Below, piece by piece: positions 47,811 through 57,529 of a DNA stretch of 64,000 nt (positions are counted from its first letter, which is position 1; each line of letters begins with the position of its first letter). The notes beneath the pieces were generated by a model, which saw only the letters and a program-made list of their open reading frames with translations, ran no database searches and was not told where the DNA came from. A program made the position numbers and the translations under genes. Source of the stretch: Phycisphaerales bacterium. GTDB lineage: Bacteria; Planctomycetota; Phycisphaerae; Phycisphaerales; UBA1924. The stretch covers positions 1 to 64,000 of the forward strand of contig JANQNW010000003.1 of NCBI GenBank assembly GCA_028279375.1. Direction: 5' to 3'.

Positions 47811-49426
47811 TCGAGAAACTGCAGCTGCTGCATCCCGAGATCGCGCTCTTCATCACGACGTGCGTCGTCATGATCCTCGGACTCTCGAAGTCTTACACGC
47901 TCCGCAAGTCCTGCGCGATCGTCACTGCGATCGGCCTCGTCATCACCGCGTGGCTCGGAGCCATCTCTCCAACCGCCGGCGACGACGCAGTGCGCGGCGC
48001 CCTCTTCCCCGGACTGCTGCCGTACGCCAAGACGCTGATCCCGATCGTCGGACTCCTGCTGCTGGCGATGCTCTCCGGCACCGTCGATCGCGGGCTCGAG
48101 CAGAGCGTCTCGCGCGGGAAGATCTTCGATCCGATTCGCGCGACGCGCGGCGAGTTCTACGCCTTCTTCCTCTTCAGCCTCACCGGCGTCATGCTCTGCG
48201 CCACCGCCGATGACCTGATCTGGCTCTTCCTCGCGCTCGAGCTCACCAGTCTTCCGACCTACATCATGGTCGCCATGAGCTCGCGCAGGTTGCGCGCCTC
48301 CGAAGCCGGCGTGAAGTACTTCTTCCTCGGCGCCTTCGGCGCTGCGATCTTCCTCTACGGCTTCGCGCTCATCTACGGCGCCTTCGGCACGACCAATCTC
48401 CCAGAAATCCGTGTCGCCATCGGCGCCGGACCCGTCGGCGCGGTCGGCATGGTCGGCTTCGTCATGGCGATCGTCGGCATCGCGTTCAAGATCGCCGCCT
48501 TCCCGATGCACTTCTACACGCCGGATGTCTATCAGGGTGCCGCGTCGCCCGTCTCGGGCTTCCTCGCGTTCGCGCCCAAGGCCGCAGGCTTCCTCGCCCT
48601 GATGATGATCGTCGGCACGATCGGCTGGAGTCACGGCGCCGGCGGCGGACTCCCCGAAGAGATCCGCACCCTCCTCTGGGTGATGGCCGCGCTCTCGATG
48701 ACCGTCGGCAACGTGCTCGCGCTCCTGCAGACGAGCGTCAAGCGCATGCTCGCCTACTCCTCGATCGCGCACTCCGGCTACATGCTCGTGGGCCTCGTCG
48801 TCGGCCCCGGTCGCAGCGACATCGCCAACAACGGCGTCGCCGCGATGCTCTTCTACCTGCTCTGCTACGGCGTCATGAATGTCGGCGCCTTCGCCGTGCT
48901 CGCCTCGCTCCAGAAGCGCGCCGGTGAAGACGGACTCGTCGAAGTGGACACGCTTGATGACATTCGAGGCGTTGCGCGTCAGTACCCGTGGCTCGGCTGG
49001 GCGATGGTGCTCTCGATCTTCTCGATGATCGGGTTCCCGCCGCTGCTTGGCTTCTGGGGCAAGCTCATGCTCCTCACCTCCGCGATTTCAGGAGATGAGA
49101 TCGCCCTCGCGCTCGTGCTCGCCGTCAACTCGGCGATCGCCGGCTGGTACTACCTTCGCATTGCTCGCGCCACGTGGCTTGAGCGTCGCCCCGAGCACAT
49201 GGACGCGCCGCTGCTCACGCCTGTCGTCTCACGCCGTGTTGTCGCACTGGTGTCCGCCGGCGCCGTCGTGGCGATGGTCGTCGTCATCGCTCCGCTGCAG
49301 CGCGCAAGCGCAAGGGCAGGACAACCGGACGCGAGGCCGAGTCTCGTCGAGCAGATTGATGAGCCCGATGTATCGCCAGAGATTGAGCCCGTCGCGATGC
49401 GGGACTCGTCACGCGACGAAGGCTGA
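47807..49426 (+). CDS. nuoN: NADH-quinone oxidoreductase subunit N
   Basis: 539 aa antiporter-like subunit. Seen: FLALELTSLPTYIMVAMSSR with the conserved Glu, KYFFLGAFGAAIFLYGFALIYG, FKIAAFPMHFYTPDVYQGAASPVSGFLAFAPKAAGF (in parts) with the Lys residues, VKRMLAYSSIAHSGYMLVGL and GFPPLLGFWGKLMLL. GTG 47807 overlaps the nuoM stop. The C-terminus has a 40-residue hydrophilic tail. This is the last gene of the nuoJKLMN operon. Confidence 0.93.
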   Translation: MIEKLQLLHPEIALFITTCVVMILGLSKSYTLRKSCAIVTAIGLVITAWLGAISPTAGDDAVRGALFPGLLPYAKTLIPIVGLLLLAMLSGTVDRGLEQSVSRGKIFDPIRATRGEFYAFFLFSLTGVMLCATADDLIWLFLALELTSLPTYIMVAMSSRRLRASEAGVKYFFLGAFGAAIFLYGFALIYGAFGTTNLPEIRVAIGAGPVGAVGMVGFVMAIVGIAFKIAAFPMHFYTPDVYQGAASPVSGFLAFAPKAAGFLALMMIVGTIGWSHGAGGGLPEEIRTLLWVMAALSMTVGNVLALLQTSVKRMLAYSSIAHSGYMLVGLVVGPGRSDIANNGVAAMLFYLLCYGVMNVGAFAVLASLQKRAGEDGLVEVDTLDDIRGVARQYPWLGWAMVLSIFSMIGFPPLLGFWGKLMLLTSAISGDEIALALVLAVNSAIAGWYYLRIARATWLERRPEHMDAPLLTPVVSRRVVALVSAGAVVAMVVVIAPLQRASARAGQPDARPSLVEQIDEPDVSPEIEPVAMRDSSRDEG

Positions 49427-49444
49427 CACGCGGCGTCACCCTGA

Positions 49445-50224
49445 TCATGCCGGCTTGGCGCCCTTCTTCTCGGCGCCGCTTGACGCCTTGTTCGCCTTGT
49501 CGTTCAAGCCCTTCATGCCGCCGCCTTCCTGCACCACGATGCCCACGAGGCTCGAGACGCCCACAAGCAGCGGCACGATCAGAGGGTTGTTGTGAAGCGA
49601 CTCGACGAGCGGTTCATTCCACGCGTCCACGCGCAGCATGACAGTCAGCGCGCCGACGCTCATCATCGTGGCGCCGACGACCGTCGTGAAGAGCACGATC
49701 ACGAACTTGAACGCCATGAAGGCGAGCATGCCCACCACGACGAGCCCGACGAGCGCGCCGACGTAGTGAATGCTCTCGTCCCCGCCTGACGCCGTCCATC
49801 CGTTCGCGCCGATGAACGCGCCCGCGAGCCCGCCGAAGAGCGCGACGGCGAAGCGCAACCCAGGAAGCGCAACGACCATGAACAGCAGCGCCAGCGCCGG
49901 CGCCGCGACCTGGTGGCCGCCATTCATCTTGTCTCCGACCCACAACCCGGCAAGCGCGCCGAGCATGCCTGCAAGGATGATGATGACGCCCTTGTGCCAG
50001 CGCAGGCCGTTGAAGACGCAGATCGCGCCAAGGATCAGGAAGATCACCGCCCAGACGCCGTTGATCTGATGCAGCGTGTCTACGAGACGCCCCGGATGAT
50101 TCAGCAGGTCGAGACGACCGGCCAGCGCCGACTGCAGGAGCGCCAGCGGGTTCTCACCCGTGTCGGAAAAGAAGGAGTCGTCGGATGCGCTTTGAGCAAG
50201 CGTTGTCAGGAGAGTTGTCGACAT
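49445..50224 (-). CDS. Multi-pass membrane protein of unknown function
   Basis: 259 aa (ATG 50224; GTG 50230 possible). An N-terminal soluble segment (about 50 residues) is followed by seven or so hydrophobic Gly/Ala-rich helices, among them INGVWAVIFLILGAICVFNG, VIIILAGMLGALAGLWVGD, FAVALFGGLAGAFIGANGW and VGMLAFMAFKFVIVLFTTVV. The C-terminus is a Lys-rich, probably cytoplasmic tail (KGLNDKANKASSGAEKKGAK). I do not recognise the family with confidence; the repeated GxxxG-type helix pairs resemble DUF4203-like proteins. The gene upstream on the same strand encodes a protein of similar design. Confidence 0.7.
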   Translation of the reverse strand: MSTTLLTTLAQSASDDSFFSDTGENPLALLQSALAGRLDLLNHPGRLVDTLHQINGVWAVIFLILGAICVFNGLRWHKGVIIILAGMLGALAGLWVGDKMNGGHQVAAPALALLFMVVALPGLRFAVALFGGLAGAFIGANGWTASGGDESIHYVGALVGLVVVGMLAFMAFKFVIVLFTTVVGATMMSVGALTVMLRVDAWNEPLVESLHNNPLIVPLLVGVSSLVGIVVQEGGGMKGLNDKANKASSGAEKKGAKPA

Positions 50225-50340
50225 GGCCACGCCGCCTCGCTTGTGAGGGCTGACAGAAATCCCGGATGCAAAGAGTGATGCGCGGCTCCGCCGCCGACTT
50301 CCAGGCGCGAGACCAGCGCCGGGCGGGGGAAGTCGCGACC

Positions 50341-51273
50341 CTACTTATCGGCCTTGCGCGGCAAACCCGTCCACTGAACGACCGTCCCCGCCAGGCTCAC
50401 GATGAGCCAGATGAACAGCCACAGGCGCGGCGAGGTCGGCAGCGCGTCCGTCCCCGGAAGTCCGAACGTCGTTATCAGGAACATGCCCGCCGGAATCCAC
50501 ACCGCGGCGCCAAGGAACGCCGTCGTCGCTGCGGCGACCTGCTTGGGTCGCCAGAAGCCGAACATGAACCCGAAGAGCGCTCCCGCGATCGTGGAGAAGG
50601 AGAGCAGCATCCGATCGCGATCCGGCAGCGAGGCCCACTCGGCGCGGGCCTCCTCGGCGAACGCCTGGATGAACGCCTTCGCGTGCTCGACGACGGCTTC
50701 CGCCGCTTCGTGCTCGAGCGACTCCTGAAAACCGTCGATCGTGCCGCCCGATCCACCAAGCAGATCGCTGATGGTGCCGTCCCAACTCATCTCCTCGGAA
50801 AGCCGATCTATTTCAGCAGCGAGATCTTCCTTCAGAGGCACGCCGTCGAGGAGCATCTCGTCTTCAGTCAGCGGCTCGGCGCTCTCGATTGGCGCCGGCG
50901 TCGGATTGAACTTCAGGTAGAACCCGGCGCCGACGGGGGCGCCCAGCGCCAGCACGATCGCAAGCGCCAGGGCCATCGAGAGCCGGAACATGAAGAGTCC
51001 GACGACGGCGCCGATGATCGCGCCGATCACCGTCGGATAGAGCGTGCCGATCTCCAGCGCCATGGTCGAGGGCGCCGCGAATCCAGCCGCGCCGCCGGCG
51101 GCTGCGAAAACCAGCGCGTAGAGCGGTCTGACGAGATGACGCCCGGCGATCCAGAGGAAGACGCCCGATAGGAACGCGGCGCCGATGGCGATAAGCCCGT
51201 CGATCCCCAGGACGGGGGCCGCAGGGGGCGGCGTCGCCGCCGCGAGCGCGGAATGAATCGTCTCTTGGAGCAT
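50341..51273 (-). CDS. Multi-pass membrane protein with central helical domain
   Basis: 310 aa. The N-terminal 125 residues hold three to four membrane helices (LIAIGAAFLSGVFLWIAG, YALVFAAAGGAAGFAAP, VIGAIIGAVVGLFMFRL, ALAIVLALGAPVGAGFYL); the central 100 residues are acidic and helical (LTEDEMLLDGVPLKEDLAAE, EAAEAVVEHAKAFIQAFAEE); the C-terminus has three more helices. Function unknown. It lies 117 nt upstream of the previous membrane gene on the same strand and shares its Gly-rich helix style, so the two may act together. Divergent from pheA. Confidence 0.7.
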   Translation of the reverse strand: MLQETIHSALAAATPPPAAPVLGIDGLIAIGAAFLSGVFLWIAGRHLVRPLYALVFAAAGGAAGFAAPSTMALEIGTLYPTVIGAIIGAVVGLFMFRLSMALALAIVLALGAPVGAGFYLKFNPTPAPIESAEPLTEDEMLLDGVPLKEDLAAEIDRLSEEMSWDGTISDLLGGSGGTIDGFQESLEHEAAEAVVEHAKAFIQAFAEEARAEWASLPDRDRMLLSFSTIAGALFGFMFGFWRPKQVAAATTAFLGAAVWIPAGMFLITTFGLPGTDALPTSPRLWLFIWLIVSLAGTVVQWTGLPRKADK

Positions 51274-51430
51274 GATTCGGCTGCGGGCGCAGGGCGCCCC
51301 AACAACTATAGATCGGAGAAGGGGGTGCGCCCTTTCGCAGAAAGGCCTGGATGTCCTTTGAAACGTCCGAATGCGTTCTCTGCGGCCTCGGCAAATTGGA
51401 CAAGACCATCAATCTGTCGATGATGACCCC

Positions 51431-52606
<1,176 letters not shown>

Positions 52607-52624
52607 AGCAAGAGGGGCGCGCTG

Positions 52625-52630
52625 TAGAAT
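52625..52630 (+). promoter_or_regulatory. -10-like hexamer of the DUF1801 gene
   Basis: TAGAAT (TGTAGAAT, extended -10 style) ends 6 nt before ATG 52637, with no ribosome-binding site between, so the mRNA is probably leaderless. Confidence 0.45.
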
Positions 52631-52636
52631 GCGCCG

Positions 52637-53248
52637 ATGCAAAGCAAGGCGAAGACGGTTCCGGCGTATCTGAAGGAACTCCCCGCGGATCGGCGCAAGG
52701 CGATCTGCGAAATCCGGAAGGTCATCAACAGGAACCTGCCGAAGGGCTACAAGGAAGGCATGCAGTACGGCATGCCGACGTGGTCCGTGCCGCACAGCAT
52801 CTATCCCGACGGGTACCACTGCGACCCCTCGCAGGCGCTGCCGTACGTGAGTCTCGCGTCGCAGAAGAACCACATGGCGCTGTACATGGCCTGTGTTTAT
52901 GCCGACAAGGCGCATCGTGACTGGTTCGTCAAGGCATGGAAGCAGGCGGGGAAGAAGCTGGATATGGGCAAGTCCTGTGTGCGCTTCAGGAAGCTCGAGG
53001 ATGTGCCGCTGGAGGTCGTCGCCGAGTCGATCGGTCGCGTGTCAGTGAAGGAGTACATCGCGTTCTACGAGACGGCAATCAAGGGCGCGGGTCGCAAGCG
53101 GCCTGCGAAAAAGACCTCGAAGAAGAAGGCGACGCGCAAGAAGGCCGCGAAGAAGGCGACCGTTCGCAGGAAGGTCTCGAAGAAGAAGACGGCGCGGCGT
53201 GCGGCGAAGAAGTCCACACGGAAGACAGCTCGGTCGCGGAGCGGATGA
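52637..53248 (+). CDS. DUF1801-domain protein with histone-H1-like lysine/alanine tail
   Basis: 203 aa. Residues about 1-150 fit DUF1801/YdhG (YLKELPADRRKAICEIRKVI, LPKGYKEGMQYGMPTWSVP, YVSLASQKNHMALYM, KLDMGKSCVRFRKLEDVPLE), a small fold related to iron-chaperone frataxin-like proteins. Residues from about 152 to the end are a tail of KKTSKKKATRKKAAKKA-type repeats, the pattern of bacterial histone-H1-like and AlgP proteins that bind DNA non-specifically. The mix suggests a nucleoid-associated role for an otherwise enzymatic-looking domain (inference). Convergent with the methyltransferase gene ending 5 nt away. Confidence 0.85.
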   Translation: MQSKAKTVPAYLKELPADRRKAICEIRKVINRNLPKGYKEGMQYGMPTWSVPHSIYPDGYHCDPSQALPYVSLASQKNHMALYMACVYADKAHRDWFVKAWKQAGKKLDMGKSCVRFRKLEDVPLEVVAESIGRVSVKEYIAFYETAIKGAGRKRPAKKTSKKKATRKKAAKKATVRRKVSKKKTARRAAKKSTRKTARSRSG

Positions 53249-53252
53249 CGCA

Positions 53253-54044
53253 TCACTCCCAGAACGGTGCGAAGTGATCCCACGCGCGGGATTCGTGCTC
53301 TGTCTTGCGCAGCAGGAGCGTGTGCCAGTCCACGTAGGAAAGCAAGTCGCGCTTGAATCGCGTGGAGACAACGCGATCGGGATCGACGCCACGTTTCTCC
53401 GACTCGCACGGCCCGGCGACGAGCTGCTCGTTCGCTGTGACAGTGACAGGCTCGTAAGCGCGATTCGTGGTCAGGAAGAGGGCGAGTGTCTGGAGCGCCG
53501 GCATCCAGAGATCGTGCAGAGCGATGACGCCGCCGACCGGGAGGAGTTTGTCCACAAGAAACGCATCGACGAGGGCGGTGTCGAAGAGATGGGCGCCGTC
53601 GATGAAGGCGAAGCGGACGGCATGCTCTTCGCGCTCGAGGTCGGCGAGCATCGTGTGCGAGTACTCGCGTCGGAGATCGACGAGATCGGCGACGTCGGCG
53701 CGCTCGAGGAGCAACTCCCCGGCGCCATCGAGATAGTCGCCGGGATCGGCGTTGCGAATCGCGCCGGGCGCGCTGATCCCGCAGCGCAGGAGCCCGCGTG
53801 CCAGATGCAGGGTTGCGAGACCAGAGCCGAGGCCGATCTCGACGACGTGCGGCGCGGAGGTGTTCTTCGGTTCAGAATCGAAGGTCGCTACGACGGCGCG
53901 CTCGAGGAGAGCCCCACAGGGCCTGGGAATCGCGAAATCTCTGATCGAACGAAGGTCGCCGGCGCGGGTGACAATCGTCCCATCAGCGTGGGTCTGCTCG
54001 ATCGCGTCTGCGCACGTCTCAAGGATGTCAGCGACCTGGGACAT
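53253..54044 (-). CDS. Class I SAM-dependent methyltransferase (Methyltransf_24-like)
   Basis: About 263 aa. Motif I VVEIGLGSGLATLHLARGL, an acidic metal/active-site segment FAFIDGAHLFDTALVD and VGGVIALHDLWMPALQTL fit the Methyltransf_24/ cephalosporin-hydroxylase-like group, in which a metal is bound by Asp and the substrate is often a sugar or small molecule. No specific substrate can be given. ATG 54044 (MSQVADIL) is preferred to 54053. It lies 15 nt after the lipoprotein hydrolase on the same strand. Confidence 0.8.
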   Translation of the reverse strand: MSQVADILETCADAIEQTHADGTIVTRAGDLRSIRDFAIPRPCGALLERAVVATFDSEPKNTSAPHVVEIGLGSGLATLHLARGLLRCGISAPGAIRNADPGDYLDGAGELLLERADVADLVDLRREYSHTMLADLEREEHAVRFAFIDGAHLFDTALVDAFLVDKLLPVGGVIALHDLWMPALQTLALFLTTNRAYEPVTVTANEQLVAGPCESEKRGVDPDRVVSTRFKRDLLSYVDWHTLLLRKTEHESRAWDHFAPFWE

Positions 54045-54068
54045 GGCTCTCACAGGGGTTCGATCAGA

Positions 54069-55367
54069 TCAGGGCAGTTGCGTCGTCATCGACTCCGCAG
54101 CCTTCTCCATGACTTCCGTGTAATTCTTCGGGAATTCCCAGAAAGCCGATTCCTCGTTGAAGACCAGCCCGCGATCTTCCGCGTAGCGTCCATCACGAAG
54201 GAAGATGCCCAGATCCGAACTGACCCATGGATTCTGGTGGAAGTAGCTGTGGCCGAGGAATGAGCTGTGCCTCTTCTGGGCGAGCGAGACGTCGATCGCC
54301 TCGAAATGCGTCGAGACTCGAAGCGCTTCTCTCTCTTCGGGTGTCAGCCGTTCGACGGAAGCGCCGAGGCGTGTGTCGCCAAAGATCATCGAAGCGAATC
54401 CGAGCGCCTTGTCCGACGTGCTGGCGTACATCGCGACGTGTTCAGCGCACTCGTCGAAGCCGTCCATTGACGCGTTGATCGCCTGGAGCAGATCCATATC
54501 CGGCGCTGCGAGCACGACGCGGCCGATCTTGACCCGGCGCCTGAGTTCCTCGCGACTGAGGTTGTAGTGGATGAGACGCAGATCCCGGAGCGACTCGACG
54601 ACCACGGGATTGCCGGCGCTGTGCGCGATGAGGTTGATGCTGGAGACGCTTGTCTCCGCGGCGAGAAACTCGAGGAGCTTTCTGAACTGGCGCGTCGCGT
54701 ACGCGGCGTTGGCTTTGTCTTCCTGGTAGCTGAAGACGCTGTGCTTGGATGGCCATGAGAAGTTGATCATGACGCCATGGCGTCCGAGATAGTGCCAGAA
54801 CTCCGCGGCAAGTCCGATGTTGTCAGTGTAGCTGGTGTTGAAGCCGTGGACGAAGATGTAGATGCGATTGGTCTGCGTGAGCTCAAACTGCTGTTCGATA
54901 TCTGCGACGAACTGATCTGCGGGACTCCGGTCGGCGTCGGGCGCGGTCCAGTCGCGATCGAAACCGAGATTCGGCGGCGGCACGCTGGACCAGAGCACGC
55001 CGTATTCTTCGAATGCTCGAAGTCTGATGATGGGGCTGCTCGAGCGCCTCTTCTGGCGTGAGGCTTCGGCGAGCTCCTCCCAGGAATCTTCCTCTCCGAT
55101 TCGCACGGTCGCCTTGCCCAGCCGCAGGCGCGTTGTGCGGTCATTCGTGTAATAGCGCGCGGGTGTGATATTGCCCGTCGTGCGCGGCTCGCGGGCGCTG
55201 ACGACGAAGACGGGCGTGTCATTCGTCTTGACGGCGTCGGCGGTGTCGCGAAAGGGATCGACATGGCCATCGGCGATCACCGACGGCGTCGGCATGAGTC
55301 GCTGCTGGTGCGTGCAGCCGGTGGCTGCAGACAGGAACAGGGCGGCGACGGCGAGGCGCGATCTCAT
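54069..55367 (-). CDS. Lipoprotein alpha/beta hydrolase (DUF900-like)
   Basis: 432 aa. Lipobox SAATGC (Cys18). After a 150-residue N-terminal region the hydrolase core has IYIFVHGFNTSYTDN (oxyanion strand, 169-183), INFSWPSKHS, and the nucleophile motif LIAHSAGNPVV with Ser250; VVLAAPDMDL follows. This fits the DUF900 group of esterase-like proteins, which carry HGFNxxxxD and HSMGN/HSAGN elbows. The late catalytic His is probably in the C-terminal HSYFHQNPWVSSDLG segment. Substrate unknown. Fourth gene of a minus-strand run; the gene upstream is another, unrelated-looking hydrolase. Confidence 0.82.
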   Translation of the reverse strand: MRSRLAVAALFLSAATGCTHQQRLMPTPSVIADGHVDPFRDTADAVKTNDTPVFVVSAREPRTTGNITPARYYTNDRTTRLRLGKATVRIGEEDSWEELAEASRQKRRSSSPIIRLRAFEEYGVLWSSVPPPNLGFDRDWTAPDADRSPADQFVADIEQQFELTQTNRIYIFVHGFNTSYTDNIGLAAEFWHYLGRHGVMINFSWPSKHSVFSYQEDKANAAYATRQFRKLLEFLAAETSVSSINLIAHSAGNPVVVESLRDLRLIHYNLSREELRRRVKIGRVVLAAPDMDLLQAINASMDGFDECAEHVAMYASTSDKALGFASMIFGDTRLGASVERLTPEEREALRVSTHFEAIDVSLAQKRHSSFLGHSYFHQNPWVSSDLGIFLRDGRYAEDRGLVFNEESAFWEFPKNYTEVMEKAAESMTTQLP

Positions 55368-55471
55368 GATTCATCACTCCGATGACTGGAACGGTGTGTC
55401 ACCAAGAATAATGGAGTGGATCGCAGCATGTCCCGGAGCTGGTGATCCGGCTCGGCGCCGGCGGATGCCTC

Positions 55472-56422
55472 CTACCACCGTTCGGCGATTGACCGATGGG
55501 CCTTCTCTGAGCGCCAGTATCGCGTGTGTGACCTGGAGACGGAGTCTGAGACGTCCACATAGACATCCTCGGCGACGCGTGTCCTGCGGTGTTCCGCGAT
55601 GAGCGGTTCGATGGGCCACGCGATGGGGTCGTCTCGATCCCAGAGATTGATCCAGCGCGATCCCTCGACGGGCTCGCCGTGACTCCACTGTGACGTCAGT
55701 CCGAAGTCCGCGGGGTTGAGTTCCTTGTTCCTCGCGAGGATCTCGAGCACCGCGTCGCTGCGACAGGCGAGGAGGCTGATGGGCGATCCGAAGGTGATCA
55801 GTCGTCGCACGCGAAGGCGGGAGTCCGCGTGCGCCATTCTGCGGAGGCGCACCATGCCGCTCTCACTGGCTGCGACCTCGCACTGAGGCAGCTCGACGTA
55901 TGTGTAGTCTTCGGCGCGAGTGAAGAGGGCGAAGAGGAAGTCGGCTGCGATGACCGAGCCGGCGCTGTGTCCGAGCAGTGTCAGGGACACGGGAACGGAG
56001 TCATCGCCGTCGGTCTCGCTCTCGATGTGATCAATGATCTGCTGCGCAACGGCGTCGCGCACGGCCGCCTTTCCCGCCTGAGAGACGTAGTAGAACATGT
56101 CGCCGAAGCCATAGAACACAAGATCGCGCAGCTTGTTGATTACGGCGCGCGCCGGATTGAGCGTGAAGTCTCGCTGGTCGTGCAACGCGGGCATCAGGCG
56201 CGAACCGAGCAGGCGCTGGGCGTCAGTGAGCAGCTGCTGTGATTTCGCGGCGCCGGGGTCGTGGTTCCATCCCCATTCGACACCGGCGTATCGCGTTGGC
56301 CACGCTGAGTTTCGCGAGGCGATGCCGTTGTGGAGCGCCTCGTAATCTTCGGTGTGATCGCGTCCTCGGAGATCGCCCGAGACGCCGTGAATGTAGATGA
56401 TGATTTCCTGGGGGATGGTCAT
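55472..56422 (-). CDS. Cytoplasmic alpha/beta-hydrolase-like protein
   Basis: 316 aa without signal peptide. IIIYIHGVSGDLRGR at the N-terminus is an oxyanion-type loop, and VSLTLLGHSAGSVIAADFLF holds a classic GHSAGS nucleophile elbow with Ser153; VRRLITFGSPISLLACRSD follows as in class-3 lipases and PGAP1-like proteins. The acid is possibly in NLWDRDDPIAWPIEPL, typical of that group, with His near the C-terminus. Substrate unknown. ATG 56422 overlaps the stop of the upstream lipoprotein gene (ATGA), showing coupling. Confidence 0.8.
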   Translation of the reverse strand: MTIPQEIIIYIHGVSGDLRGRDHTEDYEALHNGIASRNSAWPTRYAGVEWGWNHDPGAAKSQQLLTDAQRLLGSRLMPALHDQRDFTLNPARAVINKLRDLVFYGFGDMFYYVSQAGKAAVRDAVAQQIIDHIESETDGDDSVPVSLTLLGHSAGSVIAADFLFALFTRAEDYTYVELPQCEVAASESGMVRLRRMAHADSRLRVRRLITFGSPISLLACRSDAVLEILARNKELNPADFGLTSQWSHGEPVEGSRWINLWDRDDPIAWPIEPLIAEHRRTRVAEDVYVDVSDSVSRSHTRYWRSEKAHRSIAERW

Positions 56423-57507
56423 GGGCGCTCCTCTCCGGCGGACGCGTCGTTCGACGGCCACGAACCGGTCCAATAGCGGCCGACGAGGGAAAGGGCATCC
56501 CGATTCGGGTCGGCGCCAGTGAGATCCACGCCGAGACGTCTGATGAAGACATTTGCGGGCTCGTCGCTCGTGACGACCTCGGTCGCGAATACACGGAGGG
56601 CGGCGGTCAGATCTGGAAGCGCAGTGCTCGCGTCTGCGTATGTCCAGAGTCCCGAGGAGTTCATGTTGACATTCGCCTCCAGAACGAGTGCGGTCGCGGT
56701 GCGGAGAATGTTCTGCCGGGCTGCGACGGCGGTGAGCTGGATATGGCGCTCCACGCCATCGACCTTTGCGAGGGCGGCGAGTTCGCGTTCGGCCTGCGCC
56801 ATCTGTTGAACGATCGACTTCACCGAGGCGAGTCGCGTGCCCCTGTCGGGCGTCCCGATGTCGTCGAAACGCTCCTCACCGCTCCACTGGGCCGCGTAGA
56901 GAAACGCGTTGTCGTAACGCAGGAGTGGGAGGAATGCGCTGAGGAGGAACTGGTCGCGCGGGAAGACCGCTGCTTCGGCGCTCTTGAGACTGGACATCAC
57001 TTCCTTGTGGCGCGCTCGGAGATTTGCGATGGAGGTAGGCTCAGGGAGTGCTCCGGAGGCGGAATCGGGCGCGGCGTCGATCTCGAGCAGTCGTGCGTAG
57101 AACGCTGCTTTCCATTCCGACAGCAGCTGAACTGTGAGCGACGTGCCGAGTAGTCGATCCTGCTTGAGAGCGTTGCGCGACTCGTTGTTCGTATGGAGGG
57201 CGCGGAGCAGGACGACGACCTCGGTGTATCGCTTGTGAAGGCGCGAATAGTCCGAGTCGGAGAATCCGGTCGACAGACCTGATGGCGGCGGCGCCCATGT
57301 CGTCGTGCTCGCCGACGCATCGGCGGTCGCGATCGCATCCTGCGACGCGATCACGTTGTTGGCGCTGCCCGTGGCCTCGTTATAGATCTCGCGGGCTTCG
57401 CGGTAGGTATTGACGTGATCGACTGACGCGCAGCCAGAAAGGACGATTGTCAGCGCGCACGTCACCGCGAAAGTGAGGCGCGCGACAAATGTGGATGGGC
57501 GTTTCAT
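56419..57507 (-). CDS. Lipoprotein of unknown function
   Basis: 362 aa. Signal peptide with lipobox (TIVLSGC, Cys26). The rest is predicted almost entirely helical, with long amphipathic stretches (DSDYSRLHKRYTEVVVLLRAL, IVQQMAQAERELAALAKVDGV), no Cys after the lipobox, and no recognised domain. It lies 22 nt after the 602-aa helical-repeat gene and overlaps the next hydrolase gene by 4 nt, so it belongs to that operon. It could be a membrane-anchored adaptor for the neighbouring enzymes (inference). Confidence 0.75.
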   Translation of the reverse strand: MKRPSTFVARLTFAVTCALTIVLSGCASVDHVNTYREAREIYNEATGSANNVIASQDAIATADASASTTTWAPPPSGLSTGFSDSDYSRLHKRYTEVVVLLRALHTNNESRNALKQDRLLGTSLTVQLLSEWKAAFYARLLEIDAAPDSASGALPEPTSIANLRARHKEVMSSLKSAEAAVFPRDQFLLSAFLPLLRYDNAFLYAAQWSGEERFDDIGTPDRGTRLASVKSIVQQMAQAERELAALAKVDGVERHIQLTAVAARQNILRTATALVLEANVNMNSSGLWTYADASTALPDLTAALRVFATEVVTSDEPANVFIRRLGVDLTGADPNRDALSLVGRYWTGSWPSNDASAGEERP

Positions 57508-57529
57508 GAGAGCGCTCCTTGGTGGGTCT

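Noticed and set aside
47648-48772. 374-aa minus-strand open frame
   Set aside because: Antisense to nuoM and nuoN; acidic/Arg-rich low complexity.
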